Origin: Oscillospiraceae bacterium
GTDB lineage: Bacteria > Bacillota > Clostridia > Oscillospirales > Oscillospiraceae
Assembly: GCA_910575695.1 (NCBI GenBank)
Contig: CAJTGJ010000006.1
Span: forward strand, 1-64,000
Length of the DNA: 64,000 nucleotides
Direction: 5' to 3'
Both the position numbers and the translations under genes were made by a program. Below, in pieces: positions 39,963 through 49,138 of this stretch (position 1 is the stretch's first letter; the number at the start of each line of letters is the position of its first letter). The notes under the pieces are model-generated. The model was given only the letters and a program-made list of their open reading frames with translations. It made no database searches and had not been told where the DNA came from.

Positions 39963-40460
39963 ATGGCACAAGGGTTGTTATCCAAAGAGGAGCTGGCCAG
40001 CCTCTACCGGCGGCATTTCAGGATGGTGTATCAAATCTGCCTGGTGCTGATGAAAAACGTGCCCGACGCCGAGGACGCCGCCCAGACCGTCTTTCGCAGG
40101 GCGATGGAGCGGGGCCAGACCTTCCGTGATCCGGAGCACGAGAAGGCATGGCTCATTGTTGCGGCCCGGAACGAGTGCAAAAACCAGCTCAAGCACTGGT
40201 GGCGCACCCGGCGGGCGGACAGCGGGGAGCTGGACCAGCTGGTCTGGGAACAGCCCTCGGAGCAGTGGGTGTGGGAACAGGTGGCGGCGCTGCCCAAGCC
40301 CCACCGGCTGGTGCTCTATCTCCACTATTACCAGGGCTATACCACGGAGGAAATCGCGGAAATGCTGGGGGAGAACCCCTCCACCGTGCGCTCCCGGCTG
40401 GCACAGGCCCGGAAGAAGCTGAAATTGAAGCTGGAGGAGGAAGGTTATGGACAGGCATGA
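39963..40460 (+). CDS. ECF-type RNA polymerase sigma factor
   Basis: A 165-residue sigma-70-family factor with only regions 2 and 4. Region 2: LYRRHFRMVYQICLVLMKNV, DAEDAAQTVFRRAME. Region 4: LPKPHRLVLYLHYYQGYTTEE, IAEMLGENPSTVRSRLAQAR. AAAGGAGG precedes the ATG. The following gene overlaps by 14 bases and encodes a membrane protein with a short cytoplasmic N-terminus, the usual anti-sigma arrangement. The signal is unknown. Confidence 0.92.
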   Translation: MAQGLLSKEELASLYRRHFRMVYQICLVLMKNVPDAEDAAQTVFRRAMERGQTFRDPEHEKAWLIVAARNECKNQLKHWWRTRRADSGELDQLVWEQPSEQWVWEQVAALPKPHRLVLYLHYYQGYTTEEIAEMLGENPSTVRSRLAQARKKLKLKLEEEGYGQA

Positions 40461-41544
40461 GCTGAACCGGATGTTCGACGGACTGGCCCCAGACCCACGG
40501 CGGGAGCGGGAGCTGCTGCGCCAGCTCCTCCAGGACGATATGAGGAGGAAACGACCGATGAAAAACTGGAAACAAGTAGTGATAGGCGCGGCCGCAGCCG
40601 CGCTGCTGGTGACAGGCGCCACGGCGGCCTACGATCACTACGTTCGGCAGGACATGGCAGTGGAGCCGTCCCAGACCATCCAGGGGATGTTCGGCGACAG
40701 CCGGCCCGCCTGGACGGAGCGGGTGGAGTATGACGAGTACGGGAACATGGGATACACCCCCAACCGGGAGATCGTGCCGGTGGACGCGGCCCTGGCGCAG
40801 GCCCTGGTGGGAGACTACCTGCCTGAGACGGGCTATCAGTGGCAGATCGGCGACTACACCCTTACCGTGGAGGGCTACCTGCTGGACGAGCACACCGGTA
40901 CCGCCAAGTTCTACTACACGGTGGAGCATCCCGGCGGCTTCGGGGACGGTGCGGTGGACTGGGATCTCGGCCTGCTGAACTACAATAACTACAGGCTCAG
41001 CATCGTATTTGAAACCCAGTCCGATTTGGATAGCAACTGGCAGACCGGCGGCTGGATCACGGGCCGTGAATATGTGGACGTGGGCCGCTCCACTCCAGAG
41101 AAACTGTGCATCGTGGAGAGTGCCGCCAGCGATGGCGGCTGGAAGGCGGAGGACGGCCTGCGCATCTCCTTCACCGTCCACGGGGAGACCGACCGGGATG
41201 ACAATGAGCTGACCGCCCTGCTGGAGCTGCCTGGGGTAAAGAGCCTGCCCGCCGTGTCCGCCGACGATCCGGCCACGGGGGAGGCCGCCCTAAAGCTGTC
41301 CGCCAGTGCCCTGATGCTGAACGCGGTGGACATCGACCGGGTGGGCTGCATCGTGCTGGACTACGCCGACGGCACACAGTACGTGGTGATGGATAAGGCG
41401 AACGGTCTGGATAACACGGACTATGTGTGCGGCTGGGGGGACGCCCCCGTATGGACGGTGCGGTATTGCTTCAACCGCCTGGTGGACCCGTCCCAGGTGG
41501 CGGCTGTCATTGTGGATGGTCAGAGGTATGTGGTAAGCCAATAA
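40447..41544 (+). CDS. Membrane protein, putative anti-sigma factor (DUF4179-like)
   Basis: A 365-residue protein. About 38 cytoplasmic residues (LNRMFDGLAPDPRRERELLR, QLLQDDMRRKR) precede one membrane segment (VVIGAAAAALLVTGATAAY). A large outer domain follows, rich in Tyr, Asp and Gly (YTLTVEGYLLDEHTGTAKFY, LRISFTVHGETDRDDNE). This layout matches DUF4179-type partners of ECF sigma factors in Clostridia. It should hold the sigma factor at the membrane until an envelope signal arrives (inference). Confidence 0.75.
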   Translation: MDRHELNRMFDGLAPDPRRERELLRQLLQDDMRRKRPMKNWKQVVIGAAAAALLVTGATAAYDHYVRQDMAVEPSQTIQGMFGDSRPAWTERVEYDEYGNMGYTPNREIVPVDAALAQALVGDYLPETGYQWQIGDYTLTVEGYLLDEHTGTAKFYYTVEHPGGFGDGAVDWDLGLLNYNNYRLSIVFETQSDLDSNWQTGGWITGREYVDVGRSTPEKLCIVESAASDGGWKAEDGLRISFTVHGETDRDDNELTALLELPGVKSLPAVSADDPATGEAALKLSASALMLNAVDIDRVGCIVLDYADGTQYVVMDKANGLDNTDYVCGWGDAPVWTVRYCFNRLVDPSQVAAVIVDGQRYVVSQ

Positions 41545-41554
41545 ATGGATAAAT

Positions 41555-41590
41555 AAAGCCCGTCCCGGGAAATAAACCGGGGCGGGCTTT
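41555..41590. terminator. Bidirectional terminator
   Basis: AAAGCCCGTCCCGG / CCGGGGCGGGCTTT stem around GAAATAAA between convergent genes; A and T tracts on both sides. Confidence 0.9.
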
Positions 41591-41592
41591 GC

Positions 41593-42237
41593 TCACGCCT
41601 TAAATTCCGTATTGGCGTACTTGCACCAGGGTGCGCACACACACTCCCCGCATTTGGCCTTCCGGGCCGTACAAACCGCCCGCCCGTGGAGCACCAGCCG
41701 GTGGCAGAAGTTGTTGGACTCCTTCGGCGGCAGGACCGCCCGGAGCTGGGTTTCCACCTTGGCCGGGTCTTTGGTGCCGTCGGTCAGCCCCATCCGCCCG
41801 GAAATGCGGATGCAGTGGGTGTCCGCCACCACCACGCCGGGGGTGTTGTGGACGTCCCCTAAAATCAGGTTGGCCGTCTTGCGGCCCACACCGGGCAGGC
41901 GGAGCAAATCCTCCATGGTGTCCGGCACCCTGCCGCCGTACTCGTTGACCAGCATCTGGGCGCACAGCACCATATCCTTGCTTTTCGCCCGGAAAAAGCC
42001 GCAGGAGTGGATGTATTCACCTACTTCCTCGATATCCGCCTGGGCGAAGCTCTCCAGGGTGGGGAAGCGCTGGAACAGGGCGGGGGTGACCATGTTCACC
42101 CGTTCGTCGGTGCACTGGGCGGACAGGCGGACGGCGAACAAAAGCTCGTAGTCCCTTTGGTATTGCAGAGAGCAGATTCCGTCCGGATACAGCTCCTTCA
42201 GCGCGTTAACAATGGAAATTACGTTTTCTTTCTCCAT
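41593..42237 (-). CDS. nth: Endonuclease III
   Basis: A 214-residue DNA glycosylase/AP lyase for oxidised pyrimidines. The HhH with catalytic Lys is LRLPGVGRKTANLILGDV, the catalytic Asp is in VVVADTHCIRISGRMGL. The C-terminal cluster CTARKAKCGECVCAPWC follows the CX6CX2CX5C [4Fe-4S] spacing. Start at the ATG at 42237 after GAGGTG. Single gene, convergent with the anti-sigma gene. Confidence 0.97.
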   Translation of the reverse strand: MEKENVISIVNALKELYPDGICSLQYQRDYELLFAVRLSAQCTDERVNMVTPALFQRFPTLESFAQADIEEVGEYIHSCGFFRAKSKDMVLCAQMLVNEYGGRVPDTMEDLLRLPGVGRKTANLILGDVHNTPGVVVADTHCIRISGRMGLTDGTKDPAKVETQLRAVLPPKESNNFCHRLVLHGRAVCTARKAKCGECVCAPWCKYANTEFKA

Positions 42238-42308
42238 GAAGCTCACCTCATGAACAGGATAACATAAAATGCGGCAAAAAGCGAGACTGTTTTTTCAGTT
42301 GGTGACAG

Positions 42309-42337
42309 TTGTGCTTTTCCGGAAAACAAGGTATAAT
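42309..42337 (+). promoter_or_regulatory. Sigma-A promoter of glyA
   Basis: TTGTGC (42309-42314), 17 bases, TATAAT (42332-42337), 34 bases before the glyA start. No glycine or folate riboswitch is seen in the short leader. Confidence 0.65.
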
Positions 42338-42370
42338 GAGGAAGATCAAATTTGGAAAGGCGGAGACAAC

Positions 42371-43621
42371 ATGGTTTTAGAATATATGGATTTTGTGTCC
42401 CGGCATGACCCCGAGGTGGGCGCGGCCATCCGGTCGGAGTACCAGCGCCAGTGTGAGAACATCGAGCTGATCGCGTCGGAGAACATCGTGTCCGAGGCGG
42501 TGCTGACTGCTATGGGTAGTGTGCTCACCAACAAGTACGCCGAGGGATACCCCGGCAAGCGGTATTACGGCGGCTGTCATTGCGTGGATGTGGCGGAAAA
42601 CCTGGCCATTGAGCGGGCTTGCAAGCTGTTCGGGGCGAAATTTGCCAACGTCCAGCCCCACTCCGGCGCCCAGGCCAATTACGCCGTCTATATGGCCCTG
42701 TGCCAGCCCGGGGACACTGTGCTGGGCATGAACCTGGACCACGGCGGGCATCTGACCCACGGAAGCCCGGTAAACTACTCCGGCAAGTATTTCAACATGG
42801 TGTCCTACGGCGTGAACGAGGAGAGCGGCGTCATTGACTACGACGAGGTGGAGCGTATCGCCAAGGAGTGCAAGCCCCGCATGATCATCGCGGGGGCGTC
42901 CGCCTATCCCCGGGTGATCGACTTCAAGCGCTTCCGTGAGATTGCCGACGAGGTGGGGGCGTACCTCTGGGTGGATATGGCCCACATCGCCGGACTGGCG
43001 GCGGCGGGGCTTCATCCGTCCCCCGTGCCCTATGCCCATGTGACGTCCACCACCACCCACAAGACCCTCCGGGGCCCCCGGGGCGGTCTGCTGCTCACCA
43101 ACGATGAAGATTTGGCCAAGAAGCTGAACTCCGCCATCTTCCCCGGTTCTCAGGGCGGGCCGCTGATGCACGTCATTGCCGCTAAGGCGGTGGCCCTGGG
43201 CGAGGCCCTCACCCCTGAGTTCAAGGTGTACCAGCAGCAGGTGGTGAAGAACTCCGCCGCCCTGGCGGACGGCCTCACCAGGCGGGGTATGAAACTGGTG
43301 TCCGACGGCACGGACAACCACCTGTCCCTCATCGACCTGCGGGACCTGGGCGACCTCACCGGCAAGGAACTGGAGCGCCGCCTGGACGAGGTGCGCATCA
43401 CCGCAAACAAGAACAAGGTGCCCGGCGACCCCCGTTCTCCGTTCCAGACCAGCGGCCTGCGGGTGGGAAGCCCCGCCGTCACCAGCCGCGGCTTCGTGGA
43501 GGCGGACATGGACCAGGTGGCGGAATATATCGCCCTGGCCGCCACCGATTTTGAGGCCAAGGCGGAGTATATCCGCACGGGTGTGGAGGCGCTGACCGCA
43601 AAATATCCCATCTACCGCTGA
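42371..43621 (+). CDS. glyA: Serine hydroxymethyltransferase
   Basis: A 416-residue PLP enzyme that moves a one-carbon unit from serine to tetrahydrofolate, giving glycine. The PLP Lys is about residue 231 in [48 protein letters not shown] and [19 protein letters not shown] are the standard blocks. A GGCGGAG ribosome site precedes the ATG. The next gene starts in its stop codon (TGATG). Confidence 0.97.
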   Translation: MVLEYMDFVSRHDPEVGAAIRSEYQRQCENIELIASENIVSEAVLTAMGSVLTNKYAEGYPGKRYYGGCHCVDVAENLAIERACKLFGAKFANVQPHSGAQANYAVYMALCQPGDTVLGMNLDHGGHLTHGSPVNYSGKYFNMVSYGVNEESGVIDYDEVERIAKECKPRMIIAGASAYPRVIDFKRFREIADEVGAYLWVDMAHIAGLAAAGLHPSPVPYAHVTSTTTHKTLRGPRGGLLLTNDEDLAKKLNSAIFPGSQGGPLMHVIAAKAVALGEALTPEFKVYQQQVVKNSAALADGLTRRGMKLVSDGTDNHLSLIDLRDLGDLTGKELERRLDEVRITANKNKVPGDPRSPFQTSGLRVGSPAVTSRGFVEADMDQVAEYIALAATDFEAKAEYIRTGVEALTAKYPIYR

Positions 43622-43881
43622 TGGCGAAGGGGCCAAAATCGGAGTTGACCGTCATTCCCGGAGTGGGGGCGAATATGGCCTCGCACTTGAATGCGCTGGG
43701 CATTGAGCGGGTGGACGACCTGAAGGGAAAAGACCCGGAGGCGCTCTACGAGCAGGAATGCCTGCTCCAGGGCTGTATGGTGGACCGCTGTGTGCTGTAT
43801 GTGTACCGTCTGGCGGTGGCCTACGCCGAGGGGCGGATTGAGCGTCCGGAGCAGCGCAAGTGGTGGAACTGGAAGGACTGA
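43621..43881 (+). CDS. Helix-hairpin-helix protein, Cdd1 family
   Basis: An 86-residue protein. ELTVIPGVGANMASHLNALG, IERVDDLKGKDPEALYEQ is an HhH pair of the Cdd1-like family, sometimes named after a Clostridioides difficile pathogenicity-locus flanking gene. The second half has several Cys and aromatic residues (ECLLQGCMVDRCVLYVYRL). It probably binds DNA or RNA; no enzymatic motif. Translation is coupled to glyA by a one-base overlap. Confidence 0.88.
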   Translation: MAKGPKSELTVIPGVGANMASHLNALGIERVDDLKGKDPEALYEQECLLQGCMVDRCVLYVYRLAVAYAEGRIERPEQRKWWNWKD

Positions 43882-43884
43882 GCG

Positions 43885-43916
43885 AGCGCCCCGGTAATCC
43901 TGCCGGGGCGCTTCGG
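43885..43916 (+). terminator. Terminator after glyA-cdd1
   Basis: AGCGCCCCGG / CCGGGGCGCT hairpin with TAATCCTG loop, followed by TCGGTTT. Confidence 0.75.
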
Positions 43917-43922
43917 TTTATC

Positions 43923-43951
43923 TTGCGAACACCTGTATAATGTGGTATAAT
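43923..43951 (+). promoter_or_regulatory. Sigma-A promoter of rarA
   Basis: TTGCGA (43923-43928), 17 bases, TATAAT (43946-43951); a second TATAAT at 43936-43941 lacks a -35 at proper distance. Confidence 0.75.
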
Positions 43952-44004
43952 CAAATGACTTGTAAAAGATTCAGCGTTTTTACAGCAGAGAGGGGGAACT
44001 GTGT

Positions 44005-45267
44005 ATGTACCAGCCGCTGGCGGACCGCATCCGCCCGCAGAATTTGGACGAGGTGCTGGGTCAGGGCCATATTCTGGGCCGGGACGGCCTGCTCCGCCGG
44101 GTGATCGACAGCGGAAAGATTCCCAACATGGTATTCTACGGCCCCTCCGGCACCGGAAAAACCACCGTGGCAAATATCATTGCCCAGCGTTCGGGACGCA
44201 CCCTGCGGCGTCTCAATGCCACCACCGCCTCCCTGGCGGATATCCGGGATGTGATGGATCAGGTGGGTACCCTGCTGGCCCCTAACGGCGTCCTGCTGTA
44301 TCTGGACGAGATCCAATACTTCAACAAAAAACAACAGCAGTCTTTGCTGGAGTTTATTGAGAATGGAAAAATCACCCTCATCGCGTCCACCACAGAAAAT
44401 CCCTATTTCACGATTTTTAACGCCATTTTGTCTCGTTCCACCGTGTTTGAATTCAAAATGCTGACAGCGGAGGACATTATGCCCGCGGTAGACCGGGGCA
44501 TTGCCATCCAGGCCAAAGAGCTTGGGGTGGAGGCTGAGTGTGAGGACGGCGTGCGGGAGCACCTATCGGCGTCCTGCGGCGGGGACGTGCGCAAGGCCCT
44601 GAACGCCGTGGAACTGCTGATGACCGCCAGCCGCATCAAGGACGGGGTGCTCACCATCACCTTGGATGACACTCAGCTGGTGGCCCAGCGCTCCGCCATG
44701 CGGTATGACCGGGATGGAGACGACCATTTTGATATTGCCTCCGCGTTGATGAAGTCCATGCGGGGTTCTGACCCGGACGCGGCGCTCCACTATCTGGCCC
44801 GTCTGCTGGAGGCAGGGGATATGCTCACCGCCATTCGCCGGATTCTGTGCTCTGCCAGCGAGGATGTGGGCATGGCCTATCCTCAGGCGGCGTCCATCGT
44901 GAAATCCTGTGTGGACAGCGCCCTCCAGCTTGGCCTTCCAGAGGCCCGGCTTCCCCTGGCCCAGGCGGTGGTCCTGCTGGCCACCGCCCCCAAGTCCAAC
45001 AGCGTATACGAAGCCATCAACGCGGCGATGGCGGACGTGCGGGCAGGGAGGACGGGGGATTATCCCCGGCATTTGCAAAATGTCCACGCGGACGGCACAG
45101 GCTTTGAGCGAGAGCAGGGCTACCTCTATCCCCACAGCTACCCTGGACATTGGGTGGAGCAGCAGTACCTTCCGGACGCTATTCGGGACCATGTTTACTA
45201 CGTATACGGCCCAAACAAGACGGAGCAGGCGGCGAAGGCGTACTGGGAGAAAATTAAGAACCAATAA
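44005..45267 (+). CDS. rarA: Replication-associated recombination protein A (RarA/MgsA)
   Basis: A 420-residue AAA+ ATPase acting at stalled forks. Walker A FYGPSGTGKTTVANII, Walker B GVLLYLDEIQYFNK, sensor 1 IASTTENPYF and the arginine-finger region ILSRSTVFEF are clear. The C-terminal tetramerisation part includes EDVGMAYPQAASIV and the family end block YPHSYPGHWVEQQYLPD. Two small or unrelated genes follow closely (DUF951, aminotransferase), probably one transcript. Confidence 0.95.
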   Translation: MYQPLADRIRPQNLDEVLGQGHILGRDGLLRRVIDSGKIPNMVFYGPSGTGKTTVANIIAQRSGRTLRRLNATTASLADIRDVMDQVGTLLAPNGVLLYLDEIQYFNKKQQQSLLEFIENGKITLIASTTENPYFTIFNAILSRSTVFEFKMLTAEDIMPAVDRGIAIQAKELGVEAECEDGVREHLSASCGGDVRKALNAVELLMTASRIKDGVLTITLDDTQLVAQRSAMRYDRDGDDHFDIASALMKSMRGSDPDAALHYLARLLEAGDMLTAIRRILCSASEDVGMAYPQAASIVKSCVDSALQLGLPEARLPLAQAVVLLATAPKSNSVYEAINAAMADVRAGRTGDYPRHLQNVHADGTGFEREQGYLYPHSYPGHWVEQQYLPDAIRDHVYYVYGPNKTEQAAKAYWEKIKNQ

Positions 45268-45281
45268 GGAGGGCGGCATTT

Positions 45282-45479
45282 ATGCCTATGGATATTCGCG
45301 TCGGCGACGTGGTAGAGCTGAAAAAATCCCATCCCTGCGGCAGTAAGGAGTGGACGGTGCTGCGGGTGGGCATGGACTTCAAGCTGCGGTGCGCGGGGTG
45401 CGGCCATGAGGTGATGACGCCCAGGAGCAAGGTGGAGAGGTCCATCAGGAAGGTAAAACGGGAGGGGGAAACCCTGTGA
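45282..45479 (+). CDS. DUF951 protein
   Basis: A 65-residue protein: RVGDVVELKKSHPCGSKEWT, DFKLRCAGCGHEVM. The single CxxC plus the upstream Cys suggest a small zinc-binding, possibly RNA-binding, fold. Conserved across Bacillota, often beside ychF or parB-type genes; function unknown. AAGGAGG precedes the ATG and it overlaps the aminotransferase gene by four bases (GTGA). Confidence 0.93.
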   Translation: MPMDIRVGDVVELKKSHPCGSKEWTVLRVGMDFKLRCAGCGHEVMTPRSKVERSIRKVKREGETL

Positions 45480-46531
45480 AAGAGTTTTGGAGCAAAAAGA
45501 TTTTAGATATCATCCCCTACACTCCGGGGGAACAGCCCAGAGAACGGCTGTTCATCAAGCTGAACACCAATGAGTGCCCCTATCCGCCCTCGCCCCGTGT
45601 GATCGAGGCCATCCGAGAGGCGGCGGGGGACAGCCTGCGGCTCTATCCCGATCCGGAGTGTACACAGCTTCGGGCCGCGATTGCGGGACGGGAAGGGCTG
45701 GATGTAAGCCAGGTGTTCTGCGGCAACGGCTCAGATGAGATTTTGGCCTTCGCGTTCCAGGCGTTTTTTGACGAGGACAGGGAAGTGGTGTTCCCGAAGA
45801 TCACTTACAGTTTTTACCCTGTCTATACTGATTTTTTTGGGCTGAAACGCCGCGAGATACCCATGAATCCGGATTTTTCCGACCCGGTTGATTTGCTGTG
45901 CGGAAAAAATGGCGGGGTGGTGCTGGCAAACCCCAACGCCCCCACGGGGATCTCCGTGGGGCTGGACACAGTGGAACGGCTTTTGAAAGCCAACCCGGAC
46001 GTGGTGGTCATCGTGGACGAGGCATATATTGATTTTGGCGCGGACAGCGCGGTGGGGCTGATTGCGAGGTATCCCAACCTGCTGGTGGTGCAGACTGCCT
46101 CCAAGTCCCGGGCCCTGGCGGGCCTGCGGGTGGGCTGGGCCATGGGGAACGAAAACCTCATTGCCGCCATGCGGTGTGTCCGGGATTCCATCAACTCCTA
46201 TACGGTGGACCGGCTGGCCCAGGCGGGGGCCGCCGCAGCCATTGAGGATGAGGACTATTTTCAGTCCATCCGCAGGCGGGTGATAAATACCCGCGTATGG
46301 ACGGAAAATGCTTTAAAGGGAAAAGGCTTTACAGTGCTTCCTTCCCAGACGAATTTCGTGTTTGCCAGCCATCCGGGGTACTCCGGGCGGGCGCTGCTGG
46401 ACGGACTGCGGGAGCGGGGCATCCTGGTGCGCTGGTGGGGCAAGCCGGAGATCCGGGATTGGCTGCGCATCAGCATCGGGACTCAGGAGGAGATGGAGGC
46501 GCTGGTCAAGGCGCTGGACGAATTGATTTGA
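45476..46531 (+). CDS. hisC: Histidinol-phosphate aminotransferase family protein
   Basis: A 351-residue class I/II PLP aminotransferase. IKLNTNECPYPPSP, VFCGNGSDEILAFAFQAF, LANPNAPTGI, VDEAYIDFG and the Schiff-base Lys in TASKSRALAGLRVGWAMG are the HisC hallmarks. The end block WWGKPEIRDWLRISIGT binds substrate phosphate. No other his genes are near, so it may serve histidine synthesis or another aromatic amino acid. GTG start. Confidence 0.88.
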   Translation: MKEFWSKKILDIIPYTPGEQPRERLFIKLNTNECPYPPSPRVIEAIREAAGDSLRLYPDPECTQLRAAIAGREGLDVSQVFCGNGSDEILAFAFQAFFDEDREVVFPKITYSFYPVYTDFFGLKRREIPMNPDFSDPVDLLCGKNGGVVLANPNAPTGISVGLDTVERLLKANPDVVVIVDEAYIDFGADSAVGLIARYPNLLVVQTASKSRALAGLRVGWAMGNENLIAAMRCVRDSINSYTVDRLAQAGAAAAIEDEDYFQSIRRRVINTRVWTENALKGKGFTVLPSQTNFVFASHPGYSGRALLDGLRERGILVRWWGKPEIRDWLRISIGTQEEMEALVKALDELI

Positions 46532-46544
46532 AGCCAAAAAGGAT

Positions 46545-46579
46545 ACGCCCCGGACTGCAACGCGGTCCGGGGCGTTTTG
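46545..46579 (+). terminator. Terminator after hisC
   Basis: ACGCCCCGGAC / GTCCGGGGCGT stem, nine-base loop, then TTTTGC. Confidence 0.9.
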
Positions 46580-46605
46580 CTGTCTAATTTTAGCGGGGAC
46601 TTGCT

Positions 46606-46638
46606 TTGACTTTTTTTGATGGCGGGCAAGGCTATAAT
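46606..46638 (+). promoter_or_regulatory. spoIIG-type promoter with long spacer
   Basis: TTGACT (46606-46611), 21 bases, TATAAT (46633-46638). The Bacillus spoIIG promoter likewise has an over-long spacer (22 bases) and needs Spo0A-P. TGTCTAA (46581-46587) differs by one base from the Spo0A box TGTCGAA. Confidence 0.55.
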
Positions 46639-46670
46639 GATGGATAGGCCCGTGAGAGGAGGTCCCTTCC

Positions 46671-47507
46671 GTGACGGTGGTTTACATAGATCTGCTGTTC
46701 CTGCTGAACCTCATCGCCAATTATCTGCTTTTGCTGGCGGCGGGGCGGATGTCCGGAGCGGTGCTGATGCGCTGGCGCATCGGCCTGGGAGCCGCCGCAG
46801 GGGCGCTTTATGCGGTGCTGGTGTTTCTGCCAGGGCTGGAATGGCTGGCGTTTTGGCTGTGTAAAATGGCCTGTGGGGTGCTGATGGCCCTGATTGCCTA
46901 CGGCGGGGAGCGTTATCTTCTGCGGGTGACAGTATTTTTTTTCGGCGCATCCGCCGCTCTGGCGGGGGCGGTGCTGGGGCTGGAAATGCTGGGCAGCGTG
47001 TCACTGACGCTGGAGCACGGGGTGTTTTATTCCAAGCTGGATATCCGCCTGCTTTTGCTGCTGTTTGTGGCCTGTTATTTTGTGCTGTCCCTGTTTTTCC
47101 GCCGGACAGGACGGTACAGCGGCCGGGAACTGGTGCGGCTGGAGGTGACGCTGGACAGAGGTACGGTGTCGCTGACCGCGCTGGTGGACACTGGGCACTC
47201 CCTCACCGATACGGCCACCAACCGCCCGGTGGTGGTGGCCGAGGCGCAGGCGCTGTCCGGCCTTCTTCCGGCCTGGGCGGACGCCGCCCAGCCCATCCGC
47301 TCGGTGGAGCGCTGTCACGCCTCCGGCTCACGGCAGGCCCGGCTGATTCCCTACCGGGCGGTGGGGGTGGAGTGCGGGATGCTTCTGGCCCTGCGCACCC
47401 AAGGGGTGAGGGTGGGTGAAAAATCTCTGGGGCCGCTGCTGATGGCGCTTTCCCCCACGCCGGTGGATGACGGCGGAACGTACCATGCCCTGATAGGAGG
47501 AATATAA
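46671..47507 (+). CDS. spoIIGA: Sigma-E processing peptidase SpoIIGA
   Basis: A 278-residue membrane aspartic protease that activates pro-sigma-E in the mother cell. Five hydrophobic segments fill residues 1-145 ([20 protein letters not shown] at the start). The cytoplasmic protease half has the catalytic Asp (about residue 173) in [26 protein letters not shown] lies before the GTG start. sigE follows after two bases. Confidence 0.95.
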   Translation: MTVVYIDLLFLLNLIANYLLLLAAGRMSGAVLMRWRIGLGAAAGALYAVLVFLPGLEWLAFWLCKMACGVLMALIAYGGERYLLRVTVFFFGASAALAGAVLGLEMLGSVSLTLEHGVFYSKLDIRLLLLLFVACYFVLSLFFRRTGRYSGRELVRLEVTLDRGTVSLTALVDTGHSLTDTATNRPVVVAEAQALSGLLPAWADAAQPIRSVERCHASGSRQARLIPYRAVGVECGMLLALRTQGVRVGEKSLGPLLMALSPTPVDDGGTYHALIGGI

Positions 47508-47509
47508 AA

Positions 47510-48232
47510 ATGTTTGCTGTTGATACATATATTGCCCTGTGCCGTCTGCTGAACCGGCTGGGGATTCACCTTTATGGCTCACTTCACTACATCGGAGGAA
47601 GCGACACGCTGCCCGCCCCGCTGACGCGGGAGGAGGAGGGCCGTTTGCTGGCGGAGCTGGAAGGGGAGGAGACCCGGCAGGAGGCCCGTGGGCGGCTTAT
47701 TGAGCACAACCTGCGGCTGGTGGTGTATATCGCCCGACGGTTTGAGAACACCGGGGTGGGCATCGAGGATTTGATTTCCATTGGCACCATCGGACTAATT
47801 AAGGCAGTGGAGACCTATAAACCCGCCAAAAACATTAAGCTGGCCACCTATGCCTCCCGGTGCATCGAAAATGAAATATTGATGCATCTGCGCAAAAACG
47901 CCAACCGCCGGGGGGAGGTGTCTCTGGACGAGCCGCTGAATACCGACTGGGACGGAAATGAACTGCTGTTGTCCGATGTGCTGGGCACCGACAGTGACAG
48001 CATCGAAAAGCCCATTGAGGACGACGTGGACCGGGATCTGCTGTTTACCGCAGTCAGCCGCCTGTCGGAACGCGAACGCAAAATTATCACCATGCGCTTT
48101 GGCCTGGACGGACGGAAGGAGCGCACCCAGAAGGAGGTGGCCGACCAGCTGGGCATCAGCCAGTCTTATATTTCAAGGCTGGAAAAACGTATCATCAACA
48201 GGCTGAAAAAGGAGATTTTACGGATGATGTGA
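47510..48232 (+). CDS. sigE: Sporulation sigma factor SigE (pro-form)
   Basis: A 240-residue mother-cell sigma factor. The 27-residue pro-sequence ends in [13 protein letters not shown]: Tyr 27-Ile 28 is exactly where Bacillus pro-sigma-E is cut by SpoIIGA. Region 2 is [39 protein letters not shown]. Region 4 is [40 protein letters not shown]. Full length, no defects. Confidence 0.97.
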   Translation: MFAVDTYIALCRLLNRLGIHLYGSLHYIGGSDTLPAPLTREEEGRLLAELEGEETRQEARGRLIEHNLRLVVYIARRFENTGVGIEDLISIGTIGLIKAVETYKPAKNIKLATYASRCIENEILMHLRKNANRRGEVSLDEPLNTDWDGNELLLSDVLGTDSDSIEKPIEDDVDRDLLFTAVSRLSERERKIITMRFGLDGRKERTQKEVADQLGISQSYISRLEKRIINRLKKEILRMM

Positions 48233-48305
48233 GGTCAAAAGGGGGCCTGCGGAAAAATCAATCGAAAGTGGTCTGACGATAAAAAATATAGCCTGCCCTG
48301 CCGCT

Positions 48306-48333
48306 GTATGAAAGTGCGTCCATCGGAAATACT
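48306..48333 (+). promoter_or_regulatory. Possible forespore promoter of sigG
   Basis: GTATG (48306-48310), 14 bases, GGAAATACT (48325-48333) loosely resembles SigF/SigG promoters (GYATA and GGNNANNNT). It lies 35 bases before the GTG start. Weak match. Confidence 0.3.
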
Positions 48334-48367
48334 GATTTTGAATCCATTCCGAGTGAGGTGCTGTACG

Positions 48368-49138
48368 GTGCAGGGAAAGGTGGAGATATGCGGGGTCAAT
48401 ACGGCCAAGCTGAAGGTGCTGAAAAGCGAGGAGAGCATAGAGCTGCTCCGGCGGGCCAGGGCAGGGGATATGCAGGCCAGGGAGGAGCTGATCTCCGGCA
48501 ATCTCAGGCTGGTGCTGTCGGTGATCCAGAAGTTTTCCGGCCGGGGAGAGAATGTGGATGACCTGTTCCAGGTGGGGTGCATTGGCCTGATTAAGGCCAT
48601 TGACAATTTCAATATTGAGATGGACGTGCGGTTCAGTACCTACGGCGTTCCCATGATCGTGGGGGAGATCCGGCGCTATCTGCGGGACAACAGTGCCATC
48701 CGGGTGTCCCGGTCGGTGCGGGATACGGCCTATCGGGTGCTCCAGGCCAAGGAGAAGTATATGGCGGAGCACCAGAAGGAGCCCACAGTGGATGAGATCG
48801 CCCAGATTCTGGAGCTGCGCCGGGAGGATGTGGTGATGGCGCTGGATGCGGTGGTGGATCCGGTGTCCCTGTTTGAGCCGGTGTATTCCGACGGCGGGGA
48901 TACGGTGTGCGTGATGGACCAGGTGAAGGACGGCAAAAACACGGATGAGGCGTGGCTGGACCATATCGCGCTGGGGGATGCCATCAACAAGCTGGATGAG
49001 CGTGAACAGCGCATTTTAGCCCTGCGTTTTTTTCAGGGCAAGACCCAGATGGAGGTGTCTGCCGAGGTAGGCATATCCCAGGCCCAGGTGTCCCGGCTGG
49101 AAAAGAACGCGCTGAACAGAATCCGGAAAGAGCTGTAA
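48368..49138 (+). CDS. sigG: Sporulation sigma factor SigG
   Basis: A 256-residue forespore sigma factor. The N-terminal KVEICGVNTAKLKVLKSEES is the SigG signature, which starts right after the initiator in Bacillus. I therefore use the GTG at 48368, with GAGGTG upstream. Regions 2-4 are intact (VDDLFQVGCIGLIKAIDNFN, RVSRSVRDTAYRVLQAKEKY, LALRFFQGKTQMEVSAEVGI). The spoIIGA-sigE-sigG order matches Bacillus. Start is 135 bases past sigE. Confidence 0.97.
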   Translation: MQGKVEICGVNTAKLKVLKSEESIELLRRARAGDMQAREELISGNLRLVLSVIQKFSGRGENVDDLFQVGCIGLIKAIDNFNIEMDVRFSTYGVPMIVGEIRRYLRDNSAIRVSRSVRDTAYRVLQAKEKYMAEHQKEPTVDEIAQILELRREDVVMALDAVVDPVSLFEPVYSDGGDTVCVMDQVKDGKNTDEAWLDHIALGDAINKLDEREQRILALRFFQGKTQMEVSAEVGISQAQVSRLEKNALNRIRKEL

